NCBI GenBank assembly: GCA_001599815.1 | Contig: BCIA01000001.1 | Coordinates: 2,112,934 to 2,176,933, forward strand | Source: Furcasterigmium furcatum | Taxonomy: Eukaryota; Ascomycota; Sordariomycetes; Glomerellales; Plectosphaerellaceae | Length of the DNA: 64,000 nucleotides | Reading direction: 5' to 3' | Part shown: one piece after another, positions 31,736 through 43,810 of the stretch | Position numbering within the stretch: the stretch's first letter is position 1 | Layout: the number at the start of each line of letters is the position of its first letter | The notes under the pieces: model-generated | What the model was told of the DNA's origin: nothing | What the model saw: the letters and a program-made list of their open reading frames with translations, nothing else | Databases searched by the model: none | Program-made: the position numbers and the translations under genes

Positions 31736-33986
31736 TCAGCATCCCATGCCATATCCAGCCAGGTTCCCCATGCCCTCTTCCTCGACGCCCGCGCCGGTGA
31801 ACTCGTCCACCAGCTCCTCGATCTCCTTCACGCTCTTGATCCTCCAGAACCGATGCACAGCAGCAACCCACCGCTTCGAGCACGCGTCCACATCCTCCTC
31901 CGAGACGGCCGCGAAGCACAGGCGGTAATACGCCCAGGCGCTCTTGACCCTGACCTCGTCGTTCGCCGCAAACATCGCCCCCGGCCCGGCAAGGATAAGG
32001 TACGGCTTCCTCACGCAGAACGCCATCAGCGCGATCCCGAGCGCCTGGCCATCGATCACGGGCAACCGCGGCGTCGTGTCGTCGTCGTCCGACAGCGCGA
32101 CGATGTCGTGCGCCACGATCCGGGCCCCCGCCGCCCTGCCGCCGTCGGGGCCGCTACCCTTGGCCATCCACAGCGGGTGCGTCTCGAAGTTCATGCGCAG
32201 CCAGAGGAACATGCCGCCGGCGGGCCAGGAGAAGGAGTACAGCTGGGTCTTGGAGACGACGCCCCAGTCGGCCAGGTCGTCGCGGACGGGGGTGGACTGC
32301 TTGAGCTGGACGCTGCCGGCCTCGAGGATGCGGGCCATGCGGGTCATGCGGCCCTCGTAGGCGCCACGGAGGCCGGCGAGCCAGCGGACCCAGCCGGAGA
32401 CGTCCCAGCCGGTGAAGGCGAGCTGGTCGCGGGCGGAGAGGGAGGAGAAGGCGGACTTGGTGGCGGGGGGCTGGGAGGGGCCGAGGAGGAGCTCGGAGAC
32501 CATGCCCTGGACGAAGCCGGAGGGCTGCTGGGTTGTGGTTTCGGCGATACTGGAGGGTTATCAGTACAGATTCTCGGGGTTCAACGATGGGTGGGAAAGG
32601 TGGGTAGGTAAGGAACATACCGGGTGAGGCGCTCGATGATGGCCGGCTGAGCGGTGATCCAGCCCAGACGGCAACCGGGGGCGACAGTCTTCGAGAAGGT
32701 ATCAAGGCGGATGACCCTTCCGTCGACATCGAATGCGAGGAACGACGGCACCAGGGAGTCGAGGAACTCGTAGCCCGAGGACTTGGTCGGCTTGTAGACG
32801 GGCTGCTCCTCCGGCACGGCGGTGTTCCTGGCCAGGGCCTCCTCCGCCTTGGACGAGGGGTACTGCAGGTACCAGTAGGGGTCGTCCTCGATGATGACGA
32901 TGTCGTACTGCTGGCAGAGGGCGTAGATCTCCTTGCGGCGCTTGACGCCGAGCACGCCGCTGGTGGGGTTGTGGCCCATGGTGACGGTGTACATCATGTG
33001 CGGGCGGCGGCCGTTCTTGGGGTTCCAGGTGCGCAGGACCTCTTCGAGGCCGCCGGGGCCATGGGCGAGCATGCCCTCGTCGTCGATCTCGACGGGGACG
33101 GCGCGGATGCCGCGCGGGGCGGTCTGGGCGAGGACGTTCGGGTACATGAACTTCTCGGAGAGGATGTGCGGGCGGTCCTCGGGGCGGTCGCGCGAGGGGT
33201 CCCAGGGGTCGGAGAGGAGCTCGACGGACTTGGCCATGCCGTCGGTGGAACCGCAGGTGAGGATGATCTCGGGGCCGCCTGCGTAGGGCACGCTGGGGTG
33301 GAGGTTCTCGCGGGTGAACTGTCGGACGAAGGACAGCAGGGGCGGGTAGCCTTCAGCGGTGCCGTACTGGAGGGCGGTGGTCAGGTCGATCTTCTTGAAG
33401 GGGTCGCGGCGGGCGTCGTCGGCCATGGGGACGGTGATGTGGTGAGCGGCCTGGGGGCCATCGGCGCTGTCGCTGCCGGAGGGAGACTGCGCAGCATTCT
33501 TCTTCTGGGTCTTGTGCTTCGCGATGCTAGGCTTGCCGTTGGGCGCGGAGGAGAGGGAAGTGGCAGCAATGCGGTCGGCGAGGGACTCGGCGTTGGGGGG
33601 GTAATTGGGCGTGGGCGTCCATCGTTCGGGCTTTGCGACTTGGGCCTCGAGGGTGTCGAAGGGGAAGAAGCTGGCGTTCGGGAGACCTAACGGCGATGCG
33701 ATCAGCGGCTGACGGAAGGAATTGGGGCGGTCGCGTGGCAGCCATGTCTCTGGATTAGAAGCACGCCATGGCGCTTCCAGCTCTCAATTGGGCGGCAGAC
33801 AACGGTGAGACAAGCTGATGTTGCACAAGGTGGGTGAGACGCACCTCCGGCCAGGTTTCCGATGCCCGGGATCTGGAAAAAGCGGTAGTACTTCTTGATA
33901 TTACTTGCCAGACGGGCCTTGGTGGTTGCTGAGTAAAGATGGCTCAGGTCGAGCGGCGGTGCCTGCGGCTTGTTGGTCGACTCCAT
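31736..33986 (-). CDS. PLP-dependent aminotransferase class I/II, aromatic-amino-acid type
   Basis: Exons complement(33845..33986), complement(32621..33686), complement(31736..32549); introns of 158 and 71 nt (GTGCGT/TTAG; GTATGT/CCAG with TGATAAC). About 673 aa. N-terminus: DLSHLYSATTKARLASNIKKYY, then PGIGNLAGGLPNASFFPFD across the first junction, typical of the ARO8/kynurenine-type fold-I aminotransferases. Further landmarks: LQYGTAEGYPPLLSFVRQF, EIILTCGSTDGMAK, HNPTSGV, IIEDDPYWYLQYP (Asp/Tyr contacting PLP), RLDTFSKTVAPGCRLGW (PLP-binding Lys) and YSFSWPAGGMFLWLRM. Such enzymes transfer the amino group of Tyr/Phe/Trp (also 2-aminoadipate or kynurenine) to 2-oxoglutarate. A Ser/Lys-rich insertion (KHKTQKKNAAQSPSGSDSADG) and an Asp-rich one (ALSDDDDTTP) make it longer than ARO8. 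Exact substrate not determined. Confidence 0.92.
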
Positions 33987-35250
33987 GGTGAGCCGAGACA
34001 GCTGTGCCGTTGCGTTTTGGAGATTGTAGTAGATGGATGCTTATAAATGCAGCTTTGGGGACACAGAGGATGGATTATCTCGAGTCCGGTGCCAGGAGTC
34101 GCAAAATTGGTGAAGCAGGGACAATTGACCAGAAGGAAGGAAACTCCGCTCACTCGATGAACAGCTACAATTACAGGGGAATCGTACAAGGGCGTGGCGG
34201 CGGACTATCGCATCCTCCTTGAACTGCCCGTGTGTCGGAGACGGAGATAGTGGACGGGAGCCTCGGACTCGGCCTGTGATGACTAAATCGGCAGGTCGCC
34301 TGCGGAGTGTGAGGGATGGCTCTAGTGGTATATGTCAGCTATGGATCCATCTTGGCACCTTTGGGAGACGGTGGATAAGGGCTTATCGCAAGGTGGAGGC
34401 ACCTGAGGTCATCATCATTCAGTGGATCCATCGATGGACTCAGTTGGGTCGTTGGAGGAGGAGACACTGGCTGCCTCAACACCACGGTGCTCCAAGTCGG
34501 TACACAACTGAACAGTTGAAGCCAAGACAGACACACGTGAAATACCCCTGGAGGTCTGCTGGTTGCCAGGCCTGGCGCCATGCATCTGGCCCGGAACAGG
34601 TGATCGAGACCCTCTGTCGGCCGTGCGACCATCGACCACCCTCTCGTCCCAGGCCAAGCGCCTTGGAATCTTCGAACAGCCATGAATACGACACCAATGT
34701 CGTGCTGTGGTCTCGATGTCTCAGGCCGCATCGGACCGTCCACGCGACCCGCGTCTACAGGGGCCGTCACTGGGAGCTGAAGTCGTATTTTCCCCAGCTT
34801 CCAAGCGCTCGGCGCTTAGCCACACCATCCTATTCATCGCCGTTCGCTACCGTCTCCATACGGCGGCTACCCGCATCCTCTGCCGTTTCAATGCCTCCGT
34901 TCGGCCTGTTGATATTCGCCAGGACATGCGCGATGCCCACCCGCGTGCGAATCAGGACGCGGCGCCCATGAATATGAGACGCCATCCTGCAGAAGCGAAC
35001 CGGCGAGGCGGCCTCGACTCTCGCGAATGGGACCGGGAGAACCAAGTGACATGAGCTGGGTGTGTTTAAGACGGGCTCTGCCTCCTGAGAGGGCACTCCC
35101 TGTTCCTCTGTGTTCATTCGTCGCCGTTGCACTCTCGCTCTCCCATGCTGTTTCTCTAGCGGTCTCTTTTGTCTTTCTTTACGGTTTCTGTTGCTTGATT
35201 TGCTTCTCCTAGGCGGGCTCTAGACCTGTCCTTCATCTGGTGCTATTGCC
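33987..35250. other. Divergent upstream region, aminotransferase / DUF3433 gene
   Basis: On the minus strand a TATA-like element (GCATTTATAAGC, about 34037-34048) lies some 55 bp before the aminotransferase start. On the plus strand a CT-rich tract (about 35125-35215) precedes the DUF3433 start, as is usual around fungal transcription starts. ORFs between (e.g. 34219-34971, 34339-34770) overlap on both strands without motifs. Confidence 0.45.
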
Positions 35251-38200
35251 ATGTCGGTCTCTCATACTGTTACTGTTACCACCACGAATCAGCCCAGCAT
35301 CACAGCCTCCCAACATGGCTCCTCGAGGTCTCCCAGCTGGCGGGCTTCCCCCGCCCCAGCCACTCAGAAGCCAAAGCTAGACTCGCGCAAGTCGAGCTTC
35401 ACAAGGAGTCTCAAAAAGTCCAACAGCGACTGTACCCTCAGTGACGGTATGCCCTCCTCTGAGTGTCTGGTGATGTTTTGACTAATGGAACGAAGAGCAC
35501 AAGCACGGATGGAAACCCGTCACCATCACCGCAGCGGTTCTCGTGCCCTTCGCCGCCATCTCCGTGTTACTTATTGCCATACTGGAGGTGCTCAACCAAG
35601 AGAGTCAGCGAGCTGGAGGGCTCGCCCTGTCAAGAACGGGGGAAGAGTTTCCGACATACGTGACCTTCAGCTATCTGTTCTTACCAACCATTGTCGCCGT
35701 ATTCTACAGCCTGTTCTGGAGTTGGGTCGATCTCGATGCGAAACGTATCCAACCATGGTTCGAGATGTCCAAAGACGGAGGCGTCACGGCGCAGAACTCG
35801 TTGCTGCTTGCATACCCCTACGAGTTCGTGGCGACCGTCCCCGTCGCTGCCTTGAGAAAAGGGTGAGTCTATTTCCGACAGTTGCCTCGAACCATATTAA
35901 TCCACGACTGGCAGGCATTGGGTCGCTTTCTATGCCGGAACCACGATGGTCATCATTTTCTGGCTGGTAACGCCTCTTCAGGCGGCCATATTCGGCGCTG
36001 GCAGCATTCTCGTAACACGGCCTGTAGATCTTACGATTGCATCACAGCTGCTACCCTCCTCCGACCAAGCCGTTTTGCTTGACCAGTCCATCCTCAACGA
36101 AGCGTACGCCGTCACATGGCTCGACCAGCCGTACCCGGCGTTCACGACTTCAAACTACACCATCATGCCATTCAACATTTCGCAGGAACCAGACCAGGGA
36201 AGCGCCACCAACTACACGGGTGTGTCTTGGAAGTATTGGACCGAACTCGAATGTTGGCCCGCACAAGCCATGGTTGCAACACCGGAGAACAAGCGAACAT
36301 TTCATTTCGACAATGGCAGAGGTTGCAACGCGACTGAGATCTCGCCTTACCCTGGTTTGGACTTCGACCGTCCCTACAAGATGATGTATCTTGGGTACCA
36401 GAACAGTCCGTGGGTGGACTACTCGTTGTCAGGCCAGTCATGTTCCGATGACGCTCAGCATCAGTTCCTCGCCACCTGGGCCCGAGGAAACAACATCAAG
36501 GTCACGGAATATCGCTCCGATGAGATCGAGGTCGAAGCCATCTTCTGCGAATCGAGCTACTTCAAGCAACCAGTTCAAGTCTCGGTGTCTGCCAAGGGCT
36601 TTGTCCCGATACCGGAGACTCTGGTCCCCCTTGCGTCCGCCCAGCGATTGCCAGAGTCAGAATTAAATATCACTGCTTTGGAGTATCTCATCAGCAGCGG
36701 AGTGTCGCTCGAGGAGGTGCTTCCAACCCAGAGAGACTTTCCCTTCGGACACCTGCTAGAGCAATACCCCCAAACATCAGACTTGGGACTCACCTACCCA
36801 ATGTCAGCCATGACAGGCTTTGCCGTGGGACTCAAGAAGAAACCTGGGCTCGATGCGTTCAGAAACACGGAGTTCCTGGGCGAGGCTTTCAACGCGACAC
36901 ATAAGCTTGTCTTCGCGATGGCGTTCAATCGACTCCTGACCCAGGCCTCCACCGGTGAAGGCTACGCGGGCTCGGTGGACGTTGAAATGCACGGTATCGT
37001 CGTCAGCCGGCTCTTCTCAGCGATTGTCGAAGGGCTGCTGTCTCTGATCGCCGTCCTGACAATGTGTTTGTGGTGGACCAGCCATCGAGCCTCGAGCAAA
37101 CTATCAGAAGACCCGGCATCCCTGGGCTCACTCATCAGTATCTGTCGAAGCAGCCCCGATATGCTCAAGGAGCTCTCGGGAAAGGGCTGCCTTGACGATG
37201 ACGAGTTTGAGGCTGCCTTTTCCGACAGAAAATTCCAGCTCACCTGTGGCTGTGAAAGTCAAACCGGTCTGCCCGTCATCAATGTCCTCGACAATGACCA
37301 GAACAACACAACAACGAGGCAAATATGCCTTGGTTACGAGAACAGTCTTGATATTAAGGGGCATTACACGCCCGTGAAGCCATGGGCGCTCAGGCGGGAC
37401 GTTGGGGTCGCTGTCATAGTGGTCATGTTGGGTGCCATCGCTCTCCTCTCCTATCTCAAAAGGCTGGAGCAGGTTGGGAACGGTGAGTTTGCTTGCGTTC
37501 ATTGTCCTGGAACTGAAAAACATACTAACCATCTCCAAGGCTTGGACCGACCAAGCGCAAGCTTCGAAGTGATGCAACTCCTGCTCAACTTTCTTCCCAT
37601 GATCTTTGCGACAGCATTCGAGCCCTTCTGGGTGTTGGTAAACAGGCTTCTCTGCATGCTCCAGCCCTTCAAGGATCTTTGGGCTGGCGGAAGGCCTGCC
37701 AAAGGGTCTATCAGTGCGAGGTATACTTCAGTACCTCCTCAGATGGTGTTTTGGCGCGCCGCCTGGTCTGGTCACTTCCTCCTCGCCGCCGTCTGCGCCA
37801 TCGCTCTGCTCTCCAACCTGCTCGCTGTTGGCCTCGGTGGTCTTTTCGAGGAACTCCCTGTCTCTGTTGAAGTGGAGTTCACTTTTGAGCAGAGCCTTCT
37901 GCCCCGGCTGGTCAACGAATCTATCCACGAGTTCGACGACATCGCTGGCAACGCAGCCATGTTTCCTTACGAAGAGCATTTCTATGTCGCGATGAACAAT
38001 GTCTCACAAGGAACACCGCTCCCACCATGGGTCAGCCAACAGTTCTTTTTCCAGCCTTTTCATCTTCCGCGAAATCATATCGACATCGGAGACGAAGTAC
38101 AGGAAAGTAGGTCTTACAAGGCCATATCGAGGGGGTTTGGCGTCACTCCCAACTGCACCAGCATCGGCACCTTCAAATCCTCCACCGAGGGCCCTGTCGT

Positions 38201-39254
38201 CAACTACACGGTGACACGCGGCGGACAGCCCATGACCCAGTGCCCTGGTTTCTTTCAGTCGCCTTCCCTTGCTCTCAACTTGTCCCGCTACAAGATGCCT
38301 TCAGGCGAGTCATGTGCGGAGGTGGTTGACACGGTCACGCCTGGCATGGAGCTTCAGGTCTGCGATGTCCCGCTCATCCTCGGGTGGTCAAGGAGTTCCG
38401 AGGCTCGGAATCCCAACGGAACCATGGAAACATTGTTCGTCGTATGCGAACCTGTCTTCGAGACAGCAATGTTCGAGGTCACCGTCGATCAGGAAGGGCG
38501 AGTGCTGAACTCGACAAGGCAAACAGAAATCTCAACCACCCTCGACTACGAAGACTCAACCAACCACACGGACTCCGTGGCCGTGATACTGCATCACATG
38601 CTCAGAAACCCGAATAGCCACTGGCACAATGACACGCTGTCTCGCGACTGGATGAACTACCTTCTAAAAATCCGCCCAGGCAACGAAGACATCCTGAACC
38701 CCCGAGCCGGTCTGCCTGACCCAAACTCCATGATCCCTCACATCGAGACGATATACCGCCAGATCTACGCTCTCATGCTCGGCCTGAATCAGGATCTCTT
38801 CGCCCACAGTGACGAGCCAACATACATCCAGGGCACCCAGACCAGCACACAAGTCAGGATCTTCATGCCCCTCGCCGCGTTCATCATTAGTCTGGTCGTG
38901 CTCGGCCTGAACATCCTCACGGCTGTGGTCCTCTACACACACGGCGTCAAATTCTTTCTCCCCCGCATGCCGACAACCATCGGCTCCTCGCTGGCGTACA
39001 TCGCGCCGAGCAGGGCCGTCAGGGAATACTCGCCCGCCGACGAGCCCTCGCGCGGCCCCGACGCGCGTACGTTCAGTTTCGGCAGGTACATCGGCGACGA
39101 CGGGCGGGCGCATCTCGGCATCGAGATCGACCCGTACGTCGTACCTGTCAAGCTGTCCTCCCTGAGGAAGGGGAACACGCTTCCGAGCACCTCTCGGCTT
39201 AGGCGAGCCTTCACGAGGAAAGGTACCTCCGGCAGCGGCGATACATGGCTCTAA
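35251..39254 (+). CDS. DUF3433 multi-pass membrane protein
   Basis: Exons 35251..35446, 35496..35862, 35915..37482, 37540..39254; introns of 49, 52 and 57 nt. About 1281 aa. The last intron (37483..37539) is a multiple of three and free of stops, so it can be misread as 19 coding residues; splice signals (GTGAGT, ACTAAC, CAAG) are strong. After a Ser/Thr/Lys-rich cytoplasmic start come two DUF3433-type units. Unit one: GWKPVTITAAVLVPFAAISVL, then LPTIVAVFYSLFWSWVDLDAKRIQPW. Unit two: PWALRRDVGVAVIVV, then LNFLPMIFATAFEPFWVLVNRLL and QMVFWRAAWSGHFLLAAVCAI. Each unit is followed by a long, probably extracellular loop with many N-glycosylation sequons. A final TM (LAAFIISLVVLGLNILTAVVL) precedes a basic tail. 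The family occurs throughout Pezizomycotina and has no established function. Confidence 0.9.
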
Positions 39255-39864
39255 AGGCCTTTATGCGGGAGGTGTGGCTCCTGTCAAGTCCTGCCTTAGC
39301 GCGCGCGGTCGACAGACAGGTCTTTGACAGCTGCTTGGCGGTCCTCGGTGTGGGTGGTGTGGGTTTCGTTCGGTGGTCCACGTGAGGCTATCTAGGCCGA
39401 CCCGAATATGTACGACTGACTAATGCTGCGTTGTTTGTACGCACAAGACGTTACATGAATCGAGCAGTCGTGGACACTACTGAGCCGAGCAATCGTGATC
39501 CACTATCGCGTTGGCCGATTTGCGCTGGTCGAGGGGGGCCGAGATTCTCAGAGAAGATCGAGTGCCACTGACAGAGTCTACGAGATCCCCAGATTTGCAG
39601 ATCACTTTGCGAAAGGTCATTCTCAATGAGGTGTGCATCCAATATCATTGCGATATCTAGCGAAGGTCTAATCCAGTTTGCCGTGGCAAGTCTTTCCAAA
39701 CATATGTACCGTGAAAAAAGTAAATGGTTCGGTATCACTCATACATGCGTGTATGTAGTGTAAACAATGGTATCAACCCATCCGTGATCCAACCGAACCC
39801 ATATATGCGATCCGTCTTGTACCGAAACACCAAAAATAATGTACAACATGAAAGAAGATTGAGC
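39255..39864. other. Convergent 3' regions
   Basis: 610 bp between the stops of the DUF3433 gene (plus) and the AA11 gene (minus). The AA11-proximal half is AT-richer, fitting a 3' UTR. No other feature is recognised. Confidence 0.45.
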
Positions 39865-41076
39865 TTAGGCGGACCTGAAGCGGACAGGACGAGACCTGCC
39901 GTTGCGGGTCACGATCATGTTGATGTTGGTGTTACGGCCGGGCTCGCAAGAAGTACCACCGGAAAGCTGCATGACAGTGGACCAAGAACCGCTGGCGCAA
40001 CGCTGGAAGGAGTTTCCACCAACGCAGTTCCACTCACCCTCGCTGTCGCAAGGGGAGCCAACCTCCTGAGCACCGCTGCCGCTGGGAGGGCTCTGGGCAG
40101 GAGGGTTGACGGGAGCGCTGACGGGAGCCTCGACGGGAGCCTCAACGGGAGCCTTGACAGGAGACTCAATAGGAGCAGACTCCTCGCTGGTGGGCTCGGG
40201 AGCAGCGGCCTCAGAGGTGGTGGTGGGAACGGGCTTGAAGATACCGCCCAGAGGGGGGGTAGAGGCCTCGGAGTCGTCATCAGAGCCGCCAGTGGGAGCG
40301 GGAGGGGCCTCAGTGGTCGCGGGAGCACTGGTAGGAGCAGGAGCGCTGCCACCGTTGCCACCGTTGCCACCGCCAGGAGAGCCAGTGGGGCCGCAAGAGC
40401 CGTTGGGGCCCTTGAAGACATCGGTGGCGCCGTTGAGCTTCTCGACGCTGTCGCCAGGGTTGGGGAACTGGACATCAGTACCCTCATCGGTGCCGCAGCC
40501 AGTGCCGATGTTGGCGACCAGCATATCAGGCAGAGCCTGGTAGGAAGACTCGGAGCCACCCTCACCGGTCAGGGTGACAGGGCCGCAGTTCATGTACATC
40601 TCGCGGTTGCCGACCTTGTTGAACCAGGTCCAGGCGATGGTACCGTTGCCAGCAGGGATATCCTTGGGGATGTCGAAGGAGTACTTGTAGGGAACTGCGC
40701 CGGCGGCGTTCTCGGGAAGGTTACCGGGGGTGTCCTGGGCAGGGCAGCCACCCTCGATGGACTTGATGACCTTCCAGACGGAGTTCTTGTCCGGCTGAGC
40801 ATCGTAGGTGATGGAAACCTGGCAAGAGCCGCCGCCATGGACGGCAGAGCCGATGAAAGCAAGCTCATTGCCAGTAGATCCAAGGTCGTAGACGTTGGAG
40901 GCACCCTGAGAGTCGTAGACACCATTGCGCTGCTTGCAGGGGAAGTCGGCGCCGTTGGGGTCCAGGGGACCGTTGTTCAGGGTAGAAGCGCCATAAGGCA
41001 CAGGGGAGCTCATCTTGATGTGAGCGTTGGCCATGGAGGCCAAGCCACCGACGAGAGCAAAGGTCTTCGCGTACAT
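39865..41076 (-). CDS. Secreted AA11 lytic polysaccharide monooxygenase with C-terminal module
   Basis: Single exon, 403 aa from ATG 41076 (an upstream in-frame ATG at 41094 would lengthen the signal peptide). The signal peptide MYAKTFALVGGLASMANA is followed directly by His (HIKMSSPVPYG), the N-terminal His of the copper-binding histidine brace. The second brace His lies in GSAVHGGGSCQVS, and the axial Tyr in NREMYMNCGPVTL. STLNNGPLDPNGADFPCK and VWKVIKSIEGGCP are further AA11 hallmarks. AA11 enzymes oxidatively cleave chitin. After the catalytic domain (to about residue 225) come a Gly/Ala/Pro/Thr linker, a Pro-Val-Glu-Ala repeat stretch, and a C-terminal Cys-containing module (VGSPCDSEGEWNCVGG to SRPVRFRSA) that fits the X278-type, putatively chitin-binding, domain of many AA11 proteins. 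It acts extracellularly; likely role is chitin remodelling or use. Confidence 0.92.
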   Translation of the reverse strand: MYAKTFALVGGLASMANAHIKMSSPVPYGASTLNNGPLDPNGADFPCKQRNGVYDSQGASNVYDLGSTGNELAFIGSAVHGGGSCQVSITYDAQPDKNSVWKVIKSIEGGCPAQDTPGNLPENAAGAVPYKYSFDIPKDIPAGNGTIAWTWFNKVGNREMYMNCGPVTLTGEGGSESSYQALPDMLVANIGTGCGTDEGTDVQFPNPGDSVEKLNGATDVFKGPNGSCGPTGSPGGGNGGNGGSAPAPTSAPATTEAPPAPTGGSDDDSEASTPPLGGIFKPVPTTTSEAAAPEPTSEESAPIESPVKAPVEAPVEAPVSAPVNPPAQSPPSGSGAQEVGSPCDSEGEWNCVGGNSFQRCASGSWSTVMQLSGGTSCEPGRNTNINMIVTRNGRSRPVRFRSA

Positions 41077-41393
41077 TGTGGATTCGTGTAGCAAAGTCGT
41101 TGGGACTGTGTTGTCAAAGATGATCTAGCGTACCGGACGCAAGATAGATGATCTGAGATGTTGATGTCGTTGCGACGGAAGGACTGTGATAGTCTGTGGA
41201 GTTGTTCCTGAAAAGGATGGTAATGCGCCAGGCGTCAGATAAGTGAAGAGCAAGGGCTAGCCTTGTGTGAAGGAGTGAAAGTAAGAAGGTTAGGTCGTAA
41301 CGACTCAACTCTGAACGAAGCCCACGAAAGGAATGTGTGATGCGTGATGATCCGAGAAAGGGAAGGGGAGGTCGGACAGGAGCATGGGGGACT

Positions 41394-41401
41394 CTTTTAT
41401 A
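41394..41401 (-). promoter_or_regulatory. TATA box candidate of the AA11 gene
   Basis: TATAAAAG on the minus strand, about 320 bp before the AA11 start codon. This implies a leader of about 290 nt if used. Confidence 0.5.
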
Positions 41402-43664
41402 AGACATGAGGGCTGGCGGAATGGTGGATGACGATCTAGGGTCCCAAGTACCGGCACCACAGGCACCACAGGCACGCCACACTAGCGGACGCGAGGCAGA
41501 ACAAACAGGAACAAGGGACATCTGGATGTACCCCTCCGGGAGGTGGTAGAGCGATTCAGGAACGATTGGTCCACGACGAGGCCAGTCAGTCGATGGGCGA
41601 CGGACCCAGATCGCGCGGTCCACTCGTGCCAAGTCGAGAGATGTGGACCGGGGGGCAGAAGGAGGGAGCTTGGGAGCACAGCCCGGACGGGCCAGTCATG
41701 CCGTCCCTCGAGCTTGTGGTCCATGGAATTCGAGGCATGGCGGATCGACTCAGGGGATGGGGACGAGGAAGTTCGTGGTGGAGAATAGGGGAGGGCGGGC
41801 ATAAAGACCGTGATAGGGTAGTGCGAAGACCTTCGGCGTGTTTCGCCCTGGCACGGGCTGCGGACTAGACAGGGGCCTGGGTGGAGAGGGTCCAGGATCA
41901 CGCACGCGGGAGAAGCTGACCGTACCCCTGACTCGGGGCTGGGGAGGTGGGAGGGGCAAGGGCAGAATGACAGGGAGGGTGGGAACCGGACAAGGGTGTG
42001 TGGAATGCTGGTGCGGAATTTTCGCATCGTGTCCAAGGCAGGCTGGGATATCCCCCGCAACATCACCGAGGCTGAAGGAGATGGCAGAGGAACGGCACGG
42101 GAATCGCGATGAAAATAGGGGGAAGGGATTGGCGGTGTCTCCAGTGCACAAGCCGGAGCCAGCACACTACTGCAAGGCACCTCTCTGTGATACGACGGCT
42201 CATACGGGAACCCGGGTTGTGGAGGGCGGACTGGGAAGGGGAATCTGCAGAACACCAGCAGGAGCAGGAGCAAGCACACAGCTCTCTCTGCAGCGAGCCT
42301 CGGAGGGTCGACCGAAACGGGGTCCTGTCTTCGAGACGCTTCTGCGAGATTTCTGCTCCAGTCCCTCGGCTCTCGTCCGTTCCTTTGTCGAGGCCTGCTG
42401 ACGCCGTGGCGGCGCCTAGTCGCAACGGGCGAAAGGGCATTTCTGACTCGCTTCCTTTCGTCTCGTCCGGGTCCCGAAGCGTGGTGACTGAACCTGTCAA
42501 AAGAGTGCCAAGTTGCGACCGACGTTGAACTTGGGTGATGCCCGGTTTGGAGACGGTGTGGCCGCGGCCAACCAGGAGGCCACCATCAGGGACAAGCGAA
42601 CCACAAAGCCGGTGCGATGGTTGGCCACCAGCGGCGGCCTAGGACCAGGCGGTCGGCCACTCAGCTGCGCCGTTGGGGGGAAAACAGGGGTCTCAGGGGT
42701 AAACGTCACTCCTAAAGGCGACGCTCCCACACGGCATTGGCTGGCACGCCCTTTGTGCCTGACTTGCTAGTCTTTGTCCTGACCGTTGCTCCTTGGAAAG
42801 CGGCCTCCAGAACATTGTCTGGACTCTCCTCGTACCGCAGTCGTATCGAGGGTGAGATGTACGAGTATGTGGCGACGAGAAGTCTCCGATGTCAAACAGG
42901 TTCGTCCCGTGTCGGAGAGGTGTCAACGACAGATCTGCTGCTTCCTTCTGCTTGTTTCGACGAGGCACGGCTCACGATGAAACGAGCTGTTCCAGGTGGG
43001 GCAGGTCCTGCATCATTCGCGGAGAACGGTTCAACCAGCAAGTGGGAGGTGTGGTGTGGATGCCAAGGGAGACCAGTGCAGGTACCATCTTGTGGCAGCC
43101 AGCCACATATCGGAGGAGAAAGAAACTTCAAGCGGCGAGTCGGGAGGCAGACAACGGGCGACGGGAGTGATGTCCGGGACAATCGAGTCATCCCATCTTC
43201 TCGTCTTATTGATGGCGCCCGTGATTCCATGAGGTTTCCCCTCGACGGAGTTGAGCGATCAGACTTTGACAGGCGACCGACTCGCCTCGCTGCGACGGGT
43301 GCCTTTCCGTCCCACTTGGTGATCACCCGGGATCCTCGCCAGGCCCCACTGTCCGACCATGTTCAAAGAATGCGCTCTGCATCTGCGGGATGGAGTCAGT
43401 CAGGGACGGACGTTGAAAAGCGTGGTTTTCGGTTGTGTGCAGCCTTTGGTGGTGGAGTGGGGGAGAAAAGATGGGAGAAGTGTGAGTGGGTTTGGAAGGT
43501 CATCGAGGTGGTCGATGTCACCCTGCGGGACATTTCAGTGTGGAGTGACCTGGCGGCCGGGTTGCACCTGCCGTCACCGACGATTCCCAGCGTGGTTGCG
43601 TGGCTAGTGCCTGTCGACGACGGCTGTTCCTGCGCCACACCGAGTAATGCAGTGACGGTCGCGT

Positions 43665-43689
43665 GGAAAAAAAAAGCTCCGTTTTTTCC
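43665..43689. repeat. Inverted repeat GGAAAAAA ... TTTTTTCC
   Basis: 8-bp perfect arms (GG plus six A of a nine-A run, and TTTTTTCC) separated by nine bases. Could form an A/T-rich hairpin; role unknown. Confidence 0.6.
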
Positions 43690-43792
43690 TTCCAGACTTC
43701 TAAACGCCGTTTGAAAATGAATCGCTCAGGCTGTCGTCATCCGTTCCATCTTGCCGACTTTTTCTTTTCGCCGCTGGCTGGCTGGACTTTGC

Positions 43793-43810
43793 GCTGCGCT
43801 ACAGCGCAGC
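43793..43810. repeat. Perfect 8-bp hairpin
   Basis: GCTGCGCT, AC, AGCGCAGC: exact inverted repeat with a two-base centre, very GC-rich, about 100 bp from the A/T inverted repeat. No ORF context. Confidence 0.6.

Noticed and set aside
39724..41091. 455-codon plus-strand ORF
   Set aside because: Exact antisense of the well-supported AA11 gene; low-complexity Gly/Leu/Val content mirrors the Ala/Pro linker of the real protein.
41482..42279. 265-codon minus-strand ORF upstream of the AA11 gene
   Set aside because: Pro/Ser/Arg-rich and pyrimidine-rich, as expected of a leader or promoter on that strand; no recognisable feature.
42737..43714. 325-codon plus-strand ORF in the gene-free stretch
   Set aside because: No motif, hydrophobic pattern or domain; overlapped by ORFs in other frames; composition fits GC-rich noncoding DNA. 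Codon-position statistics would be decisive and were not computed.
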